Positions 16,062 to 25,093 are shown, numbered from the stretch's first letter. The stretch: DNA of 64,000 nucleotides from Micromonospora purpureochromogenes (GCF_900091515.1 NZ_LT607410.1:3348001-3412000); one strand, 5' to 3'. The notes: generated by a model from the letters alone, not told the origin. Made by a program: numbers and translations.

Positions 16062-16858
16062 GCGACCGCCACGCCGCCTTCCGCGCCCTGCACCGCCCCG
16101 GTCGGCCGCTGGTGCTGCCCAACGCCTGGGATCACGCCTCCGGCGCCGCCCTGGCCGCCGCCGGCCACCCGGCGGTGGGCACCACCAGCCTCGGCGTGGC
16201 CGCGGCCGCCGGCCGGCCGGACGGGCTGGCGGCCACCGCCGAGGAGACCCTTCGCCTCGCCGAGCTGCTGGTCCGGCTGCCGGTGCTGGTGACCGTGGAC
16301 GTCGAGGCCGGCTTCAGCGACGACCCGTCGGCCGTCGCCGGGTACGCCGCCGAGCTGGCGGCCCTCGGCGTGGTCGGGATCAACCTGGAGGACGGGCGGC
16401 CCGACGGCCGCCTCGCCGATCCCGCCCTGATGGTGGCGAAGATCGAGGCGGTCCGGGCCCGGGTGCCCGGGCTCTTCGTCAACGCCCGCACCGACGCCTG
16501 GTGGCTCGGCCGGCCCGACCCACTGGAGCAGGCGCTGCCGCGGGTGCGGGCGTACCGGCGGGCCGGAGCGGACGGCGTCTTCGTTCCGGGGGTCGCCGAC
16601 CCGGACGTCGTCCGGCGGCTGGCCGACGCGGTCGACGCACCGCTGAACGTCCTGGCCCAGCCCGGTGGACCGGCACCGGCGGCGCTCGGCCGCCTCGGGG
16701 TGGCCCGGGTCAGCACCGGCTCGCTGCTGTTCCGGGCGGCGCTGGCCGCCATTGTCCGCACCGCCGACGCCGTCCGGACGGGGACGGTGGAGCCGGATCC
16801 GGCGCTGCCGTCGTACGCGGACGTGCAGCGGATGACAGCGACCGGTCGTCGCCCTTAG
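16058..16858 (+). CDS. Isocitrate lyase / PEP mutase superfamily protein
   Basis: A 266-residue TIM-barrel protein of the PEP mutase/ICL family. It has LVLPNAWDHASG at the N-terminus, GTTSLGVAAAAGRPDG, the metal-binding DVEAGFSDD segment near residue 87, and INLEDG near 125. Many small actinobacterial members act on 2-methylisocitrate-like or oxaloacetate-like substrates, but the family is functionally mixed and no lyase Cys signature (KKCGH) is present. It overlaps the P450-like gene by 4 bp (ATGA). Confidence 0.85.
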   Translation: MSDRHAAFRALHRPGRPLVLPNAWDHASGAALAAAGHPAVGTTSLGVAAAAGRPDGLAATAEETLRLAELLVRLPVLVTVDVEAGFSDDPSAVAGYAAELAALGVVGINLEDGRPDGRLADPALMVAKIEAVRARVPGLFVNARTDAWWLGRPDPLEQALPRVRAYRRAGADGVFVPGVADPDVVRRLADAVDAPLNVLAQPGGPAPAALGRLGVARVSTGSLLFRAALAAIVRTADAVRTGTVEPDPALPSYADVQRMTATGRRP

Positions 16859-16956
16859 GGGTGGATGGGAGGATTGCTCGGACTTTCCCTGTTCCGGGTG
16901 CTTACGGTGTGTTTCAGGTTCATCCGCACCGTGTCGTACCGGGAGAGGACCCGACC

Positions 16957-17925
16957 ATGCGCGTGCCCAGCCGAAGTTCCGGCCCCCAGCCCGGCCCGTC
17001 CGTCTCCTCGCCCGCCCCGGCGCGCCGGTCGCCCACGCCGGGCCGGGCCCGCGCGGTGCCGACCGCCCCGCCTGACCTCGACGCGTACCGCGACGCCGTG
17101 GCGGAGCTGCTGGTGGAGGTGGGGGCGCTCGCCGACGCGACGTCCAGCGCGGCCCGCCAGGTGCTGCTCGACCAGCGGTTGCGGGAGCCGGCGATCGCCG
17201 CGGTGCTCGACGCGACCCCGCAGGGGTTCATCGGCGCCCGCGAGACGCTGCTGCTGGAGATGGCCCGCTACCAGCCCAACGAGCGGACCTCGGCGACCGA
17301 CCTCACCGCGCTGGTCCGGATCTACCTGCTCTCCCGCATCGACGTGATGTGGTGGCGGGACACCACCACCTTCCTCACCGACGACCAGGTCGACACCCAT
17401 CCGGACCTGGTCGACCTGGAGTGGCTGCGCCGGCGCGGGCTGCTCGCCTTCCGTTACCAGGAGCAGCCGGCCACCGTGCTGGGCCGGGGCGTACGGGCGG
17501 TGCGCCGCAAGCTCCGCCCGGACGCCACCCCGCGCACCGCCGGGGTGAAGTTCCGGCGCACCCGGCGGGAGGTGGTGGCGCTCCTCAACGACCTGGCCCG
17601 CGAGCTGGCCCGGGCCACCCCGCCGGCCACCCCGCCGCTCTGGGTGACCAGCCTGGTGCGCAGCGCCGAGCACCAGTACCAGCTGCGCCGTCTCGGGTAC
17701 GCCGCGATGGTGCCCAGCGGGCACTGCCTCGGCTGGGCGGTGGACGTGGAGATGGCCTGGTTCGCGCGCTTCGGCGTCCGGGACACCCTGGCCGAGATCC
17801 TGCTCGCCCGGCAGGCCGCCGGTGAGATCAACGTGGTCGACGAGGGGCAGGCCTGGCACGTGTGCCTGGCACCGGGCGCCCGCGCCCGGCTGCGCTCGGC
17901 CTACGAGGCGGAGATGGGGGCCTGA
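16957..17925 (+). CDS. VanY/M15-like peptidase-fold protein
   Basis: A 322-residue protein. Near residue 250 it has SGHCLGWAVDVEM, matching the SxHxxGxAxD zinc-binding motif of D-Ala-D-Ala carboxypeptidases (VanY, peptidase M15). Further on is DEGQAWHV, matching ExxWH with the catalytic Glu and third zinc ligand. The N-terminal 60 residues are Pro/Ser/Arg-rich with no clear signal peptide, so the location is uncertain. GGGAGAGGA precedes ATG 16957. The stop is 5 bases before the asparagine-synthase-like gene, suggesting a joint role, possibly in peptidoglycan side chains. The substrate is unknown. Confidence 0.7.
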   Translation: MRVPSRSSGPQPGPSVSSPAPARRSPTPGRARAVPTAPPDLDAYRDAVAELLVEVGALADATSSAARQVLLDQRLREPAIAAVLDATPQGFIGARETLLLEMARYQPNERTSATDLTALVRIYLLSRIDVMWWRDTTTFLTDDQVDTHPDLVDLEWLRRRGLLAFRYQEQPATVLGRGVRAVRRKLRPDATPRTAGVKFRRTRREVVALLNDLARELARATPPATPPLWVTSLVRSAEHQYQLRRLGYAAMVPSGHCLGWAVDVEMAWFARFGVRDTLAEILLARQAAGEINVVDEGQAWHVCLAPGARARLRSAYEAEMGA

Positions 17926-17930
17926 GGCGG

Positions 17931-19532
17931 ATGTGCGGCATCGCGCTCAGCGCCGGCCCCGAGGCCGACCCGGCGATCTTCCGCCGGATGCTCGCCGTCC
18001 TCACCCCCCGGGGCGAGGTCACCGAGACCCGGCAGGAGGCCGGCCTGCTCGCCGGCGTACGGCGGCTGCGGATCGTCGACCGGGACCGGGCCGTGCAGCC
18101 GTTCACCTCCGCCGACGGCCGGTACGTCCTCTGCTACAACGGCGAGGTCTTCAACCACCACGAGCTGCGCGCCGAGCTGACCCGGGCCGGGCACCCGTTC
18201 CGCACCGCGAGCGACACCGAGGTGGTGCTCGCCGCGTTCCTGCGCTGGGGCGAGCAAGCGGTGCACCGGCTGCGCGGGGAGTGGGCCTTCGCCGTCGCCG
18301 AACGCGCCTCCGGCCGGGTCTATCTGGCCCGGGACCCGCTCGGGGTCAAGCCGCTCTACTGGGCCCGCACGCCCGGCTGCCTGCACGTCGCCTCGGAGGT
18401 CAAGGCCCTGGTCGGGCTGCGCGCCCCGGTCGACGAGGTGCCGCCCGGGCACCACGGTTGGGCCGACCCGGACGGGCGGGTGGAGCTGGCGGCGTACCTC
18501 GACCTGCTCGCCCTCGGCGAGGGACTGCCCGAGGTGGACGACCCGGACGAGGCCGCCCTGCTCGTCCGGGCCGCGATCAGCGACAGCATCCGGATGCGGG
18601 TGGACACCGACCTCACCGTCGGGGTGGTGCTCTCCGGCGGCCTGGACAGCTCGCTGGCGCTGCTGCACGTCCGCGAGCTGCATCCGGACTGCGTGGCGGT
18701 GACCGTCGGGGTGCCGGACAGCCCCGACGTCGCGTACGCGCGGCGGCTCGCCGCCGACCTCGGCGTGCCGCACGAGGTGGTCCAGCTGCGCCCGCGCGAC
18801 ATCCGGCTGGTCGACGTCCGGCAGGCGATCCGGATCTCCGAGCTGACCGAGTACGGCGACATCATCAACGCGGTGGTCTCCGTGCCGATCTTCCGGCGAC
18901 TGCGCGAGCTGGGGATCAAGGTGGTGCTCACCGGCGACGGCTCCGACGAGCTGTTCGGCGGCTACCCGATGTACCACCAGGCCGGCCCCGACCGGGCCCG
19001 CCGGCTCTTCCTCCACAAGATCCGCAACCTCTGCCGTACGGAGTTGCAGCGGGTCGACCGGGCCAGCATGGGCCACGGGGTGGAGGCCCGGGTGCCCTTC
19101 CTCGACCTCAGCGTGGTGGAGCTGGCGATGCGGTTGCCGCTGGCGCTCAAGATGCGCGACGGGCAGGAGAAGTGGATCGTCCGGCGGGCGTTCGCCGACA
19201 TCCTGCCCGACTACATCCGGCGGCGGCCGAAGAACCCGATGTCGTACTCCTCGGGTCTGCACGAGCGGGCCCGGCTCTACAAGCCGTTCTTCTCCCGGCT
19301 GCACCGCCGGTTCGGCTACGACCTGCTGGAGCCGGTCCGCCGCGACTTCGACAGCGTGCTCACCCGCTGTGGCAACGACCTGGACCGGGCCATCGCCGAC
19401 GGGCTGGCCCGACCCGACTACACCGTGCTGGAGCACGCCCGGGACCTGGTCGGGGCGGCGAAGTGGAACGCCGCCCCGCTGGTCCGCCGGCTGGTCGGGC
19501 CGCGTCCCACCCGCGAGGCGTCGGTGGGCTGA
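17931..19532 (+). CDS. Asparagine-synthase-like glutamine amidotransferase
   Basis: A 533-residue two-domain protein. The N-terminal class II glutaminase domain begins with Cys2 (MCGIALS), the nucleophile after Met removal, and keeps YNGEVFNH. The C-terminal synthetase domain has the pyrophosphatase loop VLSGGLDSSLAL near residue 235 and GDGSDELFGGYP near 335. The usual RGPD motif of AsnB (about residue 30) reads TPRGEVTET here. Such enzymes amidate free aspartate or other carboxylates; actinobacterial relatives (LtsA type) amidate peptidoglycan diaminopimelate. The close VanY-like gene upstream makes a cell-wall substrate worth considering, but this is inference. Confidence 0.85.
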   Translation: MCGIALSAGPEADPAIFRRMLAVLTPRGEVTETRQEAGLLAGVRRLRIVDRDRAVQPFTSADGRYVLCYNGEVFNHHELRAELTRAGHPFRTASDTEVVLAAFLRWGEQAVHRLRGEWAFAVAERASGRVYLARDPLGVKPLYWARTPGCLHVASEVKALVGLRAPVDEVPPGHHGWADPDGRVELAAYLDLLALGEGLPEVDDPDEAALLVRAAISDSIRMRVDTDLTVGVVLSGGLDSSLALLHVRELHPDCVAVTVGVPDSPDVAYARRLAADLGVPHEVVQLRPRDIRLVDVRQAIRISELTEYGDIINAVVSVPIFRRLRELGIKVVLTGDGSDELFGGYPMYHQAGPDRARRLFLHKIRNLCRTELQRVDRASMGHGVEARVPFLDLSVVELAMRLPLALKMRDGQEKWIVRRAFADILPDYIRRRPKNPMSYSSGLHERARLYKPFFSRLHRRFGYDLLEPVRRDFDSVLTRCGNDLDRAIADGLARPDYTVLEHARDLVGAAKWNAAPLVRRLVGPRPTREASVG

Positions 19533-19627
19533 GTCCCGGCCGCCCGCCGACCGGCCCGGGCGGAGGATGACGGGGTACGCCGGGAGTGACGGACATGCCG
19601 GCGGCGCGGGCGGGTAGTACGGCCGGC

Positions 19628-20560
19628 ATGGCGGAACCGGACGTGATGGTGGTGGGTCAGGTGGCCCGGGACCTCGTCCTGCTGGTCGACGAGGTCCCGG
19701 CCGCCTCCGGAACGGCCCCGGTGCGGCGCCGGCGGGAGCTGCTCGGCGGCAAGGGGGCCAACCAGGCCGTCGGCCTGGCCCAGCTCGGTGTCGACGTCGG
19801 ACTGCTGGGCGTCGTCGGTGACGACGAGGTCGGGGATTCGCTGCTGGCCCTGGCCCGTGCCGACGGCGTCGACGTGCGGGCGGTGCGTCGCCGACCGGGC
19901 ACCGCGACCGGCCTGATCGTCGATCTGGTCGACGCGAAGGGCCGCTGGCACTATGTCGAGGACCTGCCGCCGGGCACCCTGCTCACCGCCGAGGACGTGC
20001 TCGCCGCCGCGCCGTTGCTGCGGGCCGCCCGGGCGGTGATGGTGCAGCTCCAGCAACCCCTGCCCGCGGCGCTGGCCGCGGCCCGCTGCGCCCGCCGGGC
20101 GGGCCGCCTGGTGGTGCTCGATGGGGCGCCGAAGGACCGGGCCGGGGCCGCCGAGCTGCTGGTTCTCGCCGACGTGCTGCGCGCCGACGCCCGCGAGACG
20201 CGGCTGCTCACCGGCACCGCGCCGGCGGATGCGGCCGGCGGCCTGCGCGCCGCCCGGGAACTGCTCGGGCGTGGGCCGTCCCTGATCGCCGTGGAGGTGG
20301 ACGGGGTGGGCAACGCCTTCGCCTGGCCCGACGGCGACCTCTTCGTGCCGCTGAGCGACACCCCGACGGTGGACACCACGGGCGCCGGGGACGCCTTCGT
20401 CGCCGCGCTCACCGCCGGACTGCTGCGGGGCGAGCCGCGCGAGCAGATCGCCCGGCGCGCGGTGGCCGCGGCGGGAGCCACCGTGGGCCGGCCCGGGGGC
20501 CGGCCGGAACTCACCGAGGCGACGATCGCCGCGCAGCTGGCCCGGATCCCCGTCGGCTGA
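19628..20560 (+). CDS. PfkB-family carbohydrate kinase (ribokinase-like)
   Basis: A 310-residue protein. GGKGANQAVGLAQLG near residue 40 is the ribokinase sugar-binding signature and DTTGAGDAFVAAL near 250 is the PfkB ATP/catalytic signature with the base Asp. It phosphorylates a sugar or nucleoside hydroxyl with ATP; ribokinase is the closest description, but the substrate is not fixed by sequence. ATG 19628 is used, with an in-frame ATG at 19586 possible. It lies 95 bp after the amidotransferase gene on the same strand. Confidence 0.87.
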   Translation: MAEPDVMVVGQVARDLVLLVDEVPAASGTAPVRRRRELLGGKGANQAVGLAQLGVDVGLLGVVGDDEVGDSLLALARADGVDVRAVRRRPGTATGLIVDLVDAKGRWHYVEDLPPGTLLTAEDVLAAAPLLRAARAVMVQLQQPLPAALAAARCARRAGRLVVLDGAPKDRAGAAELLVLADVLRADARETRLLTGTAPADAAGGLRAARELLGRGPSLIAVEVDGVGNAFAWPDGDLFVPLSDTPTVDTTGAGDAFVAALTAGLLRGEPREQIARRAVAAAGATVGRPGGRPELTEATIAAQLARIPVG

Positions 20561-20663
20561 GGCGTGACCGGCGGCCCCATGACCGCCACACAAATCAACG
20601 GCGGCCTGCCGGAACCGCCTGTGACCAGGTGGTCCCGGCAGACCGCCGGAGGGGGAGCGCCGG

Positions 20664-20885
20664 TCAGCCGGCGGGCGGGAACGGGTCGTTCTGGTACGTG
20701 TACTCGGTCTCGATCTTCCCGTCCGCGGTGTGCACGACGAGCTGGCTGGGCTCGTTGGCGTGCGCCACCTTGCGGCCCTCCTCGACCGCGCGGTGCTTGG
20801 TGTCGTACGAGCCGAGGCTCCGGCTGCCCTGCTCGACCTTCCAGGAGCCGGCGTTCGGCACCACGTGGTATTCGTTGCGCTTCAT
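20664..20885 (-). CDS. DUF2188-like small protein
   Basis: A 73-residue protein, MKRNEYHVVP at the start, with the strand-strand-helix-strand pattern of DUF2188: a WKVEQG segment, a conserved helix (DTKHRAVEEGRKVAHAN) and LVVHTADGKIETEYTYQND. Function is unknown; members are often stress- or phage-related small proteins. GAGAGGAGAG precedes ATG 20885. It is divergent from the Ntn-hydrolase lipoprotein. Confidence 0.8.
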   Translation of the reverse strand: MKRNEYHVVPNAGSWKVEQGSRSLGSYDTKHRAVEEGRKVAHANEPSQLVVHTADGKIETEYTYQNDPFPPAG

Positions 20886-20961
20886 GGGCGCTCTCCTCTC
20901 GTCCGTCCGGATCCAGGTACCCGAATGCCCGAAACGGAAAACCGGTGTCGCCCGCGGCCGG

Positions 20962-20990
20962 TGGACAACCTCTGGCCCCTCCCATAGCGT
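20962..20990 (+). promoter_or_regulatory. Sigma-70-type promoter for a leaderless transcript
   Basis: TGGACA (20962-20967), 17 bases, TAGCGT (20985-20990). The start codon of the next gene is at 21000, about where transcription should begin, so the mRNA probably lacks a leader. This is the best-formed promoter seen in the window. Confidence 0.65.
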
Positions 20991-20999
20991 TCCGGAGAT

Positions 21000-21995
21000 A
21001 TGCGGAGGACTCTCCTGGGCGCCGGGCTCGCCCTGCTGCTCGCCACCACCGGCTGCGCCGGCACCGACGACACGCCGCCGTCGCCGGCCGGCGACAAGGT
21101 GCCGGCCGCGTCCCGGCAGGACGCCGACGAGGTCGGGCGCACCCTGGCCAGCCTGCGCCGGGTCGACAAACTGCCGTTGTACGAGATGACCTACGTCGGC
21201 CGGTACGACGCGACGGTCGGCACCGACGCGGAGCCGGAGGCGAGCCCGTTCGGCTGCTCGCTCTTCGCCGCCAGCGGCGACCCGGCCCGGCCGCTGTTCG
21301 CCCGCAACTTCGACTGGGCGGCCAACCCGGCGATGGTGCTGCGTACCGACCCGCCGGACGGCTACGCCTCGGTGTCCCTGGTGGACCTGTCGTACCTCGG
21401 GATCGGCGCGGACCCGACCGGCGACCGGCGGCTGCTGGACGCGCCGCTGCTGCCCTTCGACGGGATGAACGAGCGCGGGCTCGCGGTCGGCCTGGCCGCC
21501 GACGACCACGCGAAGGTCACGCCGGTGCCCGGCCGCCCCACGGTCGGCTCGGTGCGCATCCTGCGGCTGGTGCTCGACTCCGCCGCCACGGTGGACGAGG
21601 CGGTGGCCGTCTTCGGCCGGTACAACCTGGACTTCGACGGCGGGCCGCCGCTGCACTACCTGCTCGCCGACGCGACCGGCCGCTCGGCCGTGGTGGAGTT
21701 CGTGGACGGGGCGATGCGGGTCCAGTTCGGCGAGGGCCGCTGGCAGGCGCTGACCAACGTGCCCGTGGTCGGGGTGTCCGAGAAGGAGCGCCGCGCCGAC
21801 CGCCGCTACGGGGCCATCGCGGCCGCGCTGGAGAGCGCCGGCGCCCGAGTGGACGCCCCGGCGGCGCTGCGGATCCTCGACCAGGTACGGCAGGGCCACA
21901 CCCGCTGGTCGGTGACGTACGGGCTGCGCAGCGGCGAGGTGCGCCTGGTCACCGCGACCGGCAAGGAGCGGCGCTACCGGCTGCCGATGGACTGA
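21000..21995 (+). CDS. Lipoprotein of the linear amide C-N hydrolase (Ntn-hydrolase) family
   Basis: A 331-residue protein with a lipobox LLATTGCAG (Cys at residue 19), so probably anchored to the outer face of the membrane. The segment FGCSLFAASGDPARPLFARNFDW near residues 84-105 matches the nucleophile region of choloylglycine hydrolase and acyl-CoA:6-APA acyltransferase relatives, the Cys being the likely nucleophile. These enzymes split linear amides such as bile salts, penicillin V or N-acyl homoserine lactones. In a soil actinomycete a quorum-signal or antibiotic substrate is possible but unproven. Transcription is probably leaderless; a strong terminator follows. Confidence 0.82.
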   Translation: MRRTLLGAGLALLLATTGCAGTDDTPPSPAGDKVPAASRQDADEVGRTLASLRRVDKLPLYEMTYVGRYDATVGTDAEPEASPFGCSLFAASGDPARPLFARNFDWAANPAMVLRTDPPDGYASVSLVDLSYLGIGADPTGDRRLLDAPLLPFDGMNERGLAVGLAADDHAKVTPVPGRPTVGSVRILRLVLDSAATVDEAVAVFGRYNLDFDGGPPLHYLLADATGRSAVVEFVDGAMRVQFGEGRWQALTNVPVVGVSEKERRADRRYGAIAAALESAGARVDAPAALRILDQVRQGHTRWSVTYGLRSGEVRLVTATGKERRYRLPMD

Positions 21996-22011
21996 CCCCC
22001 GGCGTACCCGC

Positions 22012-22044
22012 AAGGGCCCGGCCCCCGACGGGGACCGGGCCCTT
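22012..22044. terminator. Bidirectional terminator
   Basis: AAGGGCCCGG (22012-22021) pairs with CCGGGCCCTT (22035-22044); inner CCCC/GGGG extend the stem after a C/A mismatch. It lies between the convergent Ntn-hydrolase (stop 21995) and LVIVD (stop 22056) genes. Confidence 0.85.
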
Positions 22045-22055
22045 CCGACGTGGCC

Positions 22056-23537
22056 CTACCAGCTCAGGTAGCCGGCCTGGGTCTGCACGTTCAGCTCGCG
22101 GAACCGGACCAGGTCGGCCGTCCAGGTCCGCCAGTCGTTCAGCTCCAGCACGTCCAGACCCTTCTGGATGTCACTGGAGTAGATGCGCCCGTTGTAGTAG
22201 TACGTCGACCAGGCGCCACCCGTCACGAGTTGGGTGTCCGACAGCGGGCCCCGCTCCCAGAACCCGATCTCCTTCGGCTCGGCCGAGTCGGTGAAGTCCC
22301 AGACCGAGACGCCGCCCTGATACCAGGCCTGGACCATGATGTCGCGGCCGAGCACCGGGATCAGCGAGCCGTTGTGCGCCACGCAGTTCTCGGTGTCCGC
22401 GTTGACCCGCGGGATCTTGTAGTAGCTGCGGAAGACCATCGTCCGGGCGTCACCGCGACCGGTGATGTCGTAGATGGCGTCCGCGCCACGGTTCGGCCCG
22501 ACGACCTCGTTGCAGGTGGCCGCGCCGCCGCCGCCCAGCTCGTCGGTGAAGACGACCTTGGTGCCGGTGTTGTTGAACGTCGCCGAGTGCCAGAAGGCGA
22601 AGTTCACCGTGTCGCGCACCCGGTTGATCACCCGGGGCGCCTCGCGGTCGGAGATGTCCATCAGGATGCCGTCACCCATGCAGGCGCCGGCCGCCAGGTC
22701 CTTCGCCGGGTACGCGGTGATGTCGTGGCAGCCGCTGGTCGCCGAGGTCTGCCCCGGGATGCCTCCGTACCCGCCGTCCGGGAAGAGGTTCGGGGTGGCC
22801 ACCACGGCGGCGGCGGTCGGGTCCTTCACCGGGACCTTGACGATGGAGATGGAGTCGTGCGGCGGCTGGCAGTCCGGGAACTCGGCCCGCGGGCTGTACG
22901 ACGAGACGTACAGGTAGACCGAGCGGCGGTCCTTGGCGGGGACCAGGGTGTGGGTGTGCGAGCCGCAGGCGGTCTCGACGGCCTTGACGTAGCGCGGGTT
23001 GGCCTTGTCGCTGATGTCGAAGACCTTGATGCCCTCCCAGGACTCCTTGACCGAGGCCGACTGCGCGGTGCTCGCGCAGGAGTCGTCGGTGCGGGAGGAG
23101 TCGGTGGAGAGGAAGAGCAGGTCGCCGTAGATGGAGATGTCGTTCTGTGACCCGGGGCAGAGCACCTGCGACACGATCTTCGGGGCGCTGGGCTGGCCGA
23201 TGTCGTAGATGACGAACCCGTTGTAGTTGCCGACGAAGGCGTACCGGCCCTGGAAGGCCATGTCCGTCCCGAGCGAGGCCAGGGTGTCGAACGGCGCCTG
23301 CTTCGGCAGGTTGGCGATCTGACGCAGGTTGGGGCTGCTGGAGATCTCGTCCACGCCGAGGCCGGCGGTGGTGGCCGTGGCGGTCTGTGCGGTGGTGGCC
23401 GTGGCGACCGCCTCCGCGTCGGGCGTCACGGCGGCGTTGCCGGCCGGGGCGGTGGCCACGCTCGCCACCAGGAGGCCGGCCGCGGCCAGGCTCACGATTC
23501 TCAGCCGGCGTCGTCGGGGGAGGGAAAATCTGATCAT
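22056..23537 (-). CDS. Secreted LVIVD-repeat beta-propeller protein
   Basis: A 493-residue protein with a signal peptide (RRRRLRIVSLAAAGLLVASVATA, cleavage near residue 35). The body holds LVIVD-type repeats such as YAFVGNYNGFVIYDIGQPSAP, IKVFDISDKANPR and ILMDISDREAPR, which form beta-propeller blades. Function is unknown; such proteins are extracellular and may bind ligands or metals. ATG 23537 is chosen because the signal peptide begins well there; GTG 23576 is an alternative. It is divergent from the DUF305 gene 138 bp away. Confidence 0.85.
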   Translation of the reverse strand: MIRFSLPRRRRLRIVSLAAAGLLVASVATAPAGNAAVTPDAEAVATATTAQTATATTAGLGVDEISSSPNLRQIANLPKQAPFDTLASLGTDMAFQGRYAFVGNYNGFVIYDIGQPSAPKIVSQVLCPGSQNDISIYGDLLFLSTDSSRTDDSCASTAQSASVKESWEGIKVFDISDKANPRYVKAVETACGSHTHTLVPAKDRRSVYLYVSSYSPRAEFPDCQPPHDSISIVKVPVKDPTAAAVVATPNLFPDGGYGGIPGQTSATSGCHDITAYPAKDLAAGACMGDGILMDISDREAPRVINRVRDTVNFAFWHSATFNNTGTKVVFTDELGGGGAATCNEVVGPNRGADAIYDITGRGDARTMVFRSYYKIPRVNADTENCVAHNGSLIPVLGRDIMVQAWYQGGVSVWDFTDSAEPKEIGFWERGPLSDTQLVTGGAWSTYYYNGRIYSSDIQKGLDVLELNDWRTWTADLVRFRELNVQTQAGYLSW

Positions 23538-23675
23538 CGGCAGGGCCCTTCGACAGGGGTTGATGATTGTGGACACCTTACCTTCCGGCGATGGTCATCG
23601 ATGTGATCTACGTCACATGAAAGGGTGGTCGTCAATGGATACCATCGCTGCGACCTCGACCGGAGGGGGAGTCGC

Positions 23676-24353
23676 ATGACCGCCCGACGTGGACGGACCC
23701 TGCTCGTCGTCACAGTCGCGGCCGTGGTGCTGGTGGCGCTCGGGCTCGCGCTGCGGCCCACCGACCGCCCCGCCCCGGCGACCGCCGGATCGACCGCCGC
23801 CGCCACCCCGGCGCCGGCCGACGGCCCCGCCGTCATCGTCCCCGGCCGTCCCGGCGAGTCGGCCGTCGCCCGCCCGGCCGGGGAGGTCCGCGACACCGCG
23901 CCGCCGCGCTACAACTCCCTCGACGTCTGGTTCGTGCGGATGATGATCCCGCACCACCAGCAGGCGCTGGAGATGGCGGAACTCGCCGAGGACCGGGCCG
24001 CGAGCGCGAAGGTCCGGGCGGTGGCCGACCGGATCCGGGGCGCGCAGGGGCCGGAGATCGGCATGATGCGCGGCTGGCTCAGCGCCCGCGGCCTGCCGGC
24101 CGAGGTGCCCGGCCACGACCACGGCACCATGCGCGGCATGCAGTCGCCCGAGGCGATCCGCCGCCTGGCCGACGCCCGGGGGGCGGAGTTCGACCGGCTC
24201 TTCGTGCAGATGATGACCGCGCACCACCAGGGCGCGGTCACGATGGCCACCGACCTGCTCTCCGTCGGCGCCGACCAGCAGCTCAACGAGTTCGCCAACT
24301 CGGTGGCCACCGAGCAGTCGGTCGAGATCGACCGGCTGCGGGAGTTGGTCTGA
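23676..24353 (+). CDS. Membrane-anchored DUF305 protein
   Basis: A 225-residue protein with one N-terminal membrane segment (about residues 7-26), a Pro/Ala-rich linker, then two DUF305 halves with the paired motifs MMIPHHQQALEMA and MMTAHHQGAVTMA. DUF305 is a four-helix ferritin-like domain whose HH/M-rich motifs are linked to copper handling in some bacteria. CGGAGGGGG precedes ATG 23676. Divergent transcription from the LVIVD propeller suggests a joint extracellular role. Confidence 0.85.
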   Translation: MTARRGRTLLVVTVAAVVLVALGLALRPTDRPAPATAGSTAAATPAPADGPAVIVPGRPGESAVARPAGEVRDTAPPRYNSLDVWFVRMMIPHHQQALEMAELAEDRAASAKVRAVADRIRGAQGPEIGMMRGWLSARGLPAEVPGHDHGTMRGMQSPEAIRRLADARGAEFDRLFVQMMTAHHQGAVTMATDLLSVGADQQLNEFANSVATEQSVEIDRLRELV

Positions 24354-24415
24354 GGCGGTCGGTCGGGAGCCCCCGCCGGCGGAAGGAAGGGCGACGGCGA
24401 GGTGGTGTTCGACAA

Positions 24416-25093
24416 GTGAGCAGATACAGGCGGAGCGTCGCTGACGTGATCCGCTGGCCGGACAGTCCCGACGCCAGAGCGGCGATCGAGGAGTGGCTCG
24501 GCGCCGCTGCCGCGGACACCACGTCGTACCTGGCGGGCGACCATCTCGATTTCCGTGGGGCGGACCTGAGCAATCTCGACCTGGCGGGCGCCTACCTGGG
24601 CAATTCCTGCCTGGTCGGTGTCCGGATCGAGGACGCCAACCTCGGCGACGCGAACCTCAACAACGCCGAACTCGACGGCGCCGACCTCTCCTTCTCCGAC
24701 CTGGCCAAGGCCGAAATGGTCGGCTGCTCGGCGCGGAACGCGCGATTCTCCAGGGCGCGGCTGTTTTCCGTGCAGTTCGACGAAGCCGTTCTGGCGGGAG
24801 CCGATCTCAGCCACGCGATCCTCAATTCGGCGAAGCTCTACAAGACCGATCTGCGGGACGCCGACCTCGCGTTCTCCAGCCTGCGCTGGTGCACCTTGGG
24901 CGGGGGGAACATGTCTGCGGTGCTCAGCGGTGCGAAGATGTTCGGCTGCAGGCTCGAGGGTGCGAAGGGGACGATCGTCGGCCCGGTCCTCGTCGACCAG
25001 GCCGCGACCCGGCCGCTCGACGGTGCCGAACTCGAGGCATGGTTCTCGGCACAGGACGCGCAGGACGTGCGGGTGGCACCTCGCCCGCGGTAG
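24416..25093 (+). CDS. Pentapeptide-repeat protein
   Basis: A 225-residue protein whose middle (about 42-185) consists of A(D/N)LXX-type pentapeptides (FRGADLSNLDLAGAYLG, ANLGDANLNNAELDGADLS), giving a right-handed quadrilateral beta helix. The N-terminal 40 residues and acidic C-terminus are outside the repeat. Some such proteins mimic DNA and protect gyrase from quinolones or toxins; most have no known role. GTG 24416 is the likely start. No clear operon partner. Confidence 0.82.
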   Translation: MSRYRRSVADVIRWPDSPDARAAIEEWLGAAAADTTSYLAGDHLDFRGADLSNLDLAGAYLGNSCLVGVRIEDANLGDANLNNAELDGADLSFSDLAKAEMVGCSARNARFSRARLFSVQFDEAVLAGADLSHAILNSAKLYKTDLRDADLAFSSLRWCTLGGGNMSAVLSGAKMFGCRLEGAKGTIVGPVLVDQAATRPLDGAELEAWFSAQDAQDVRVAPRPR

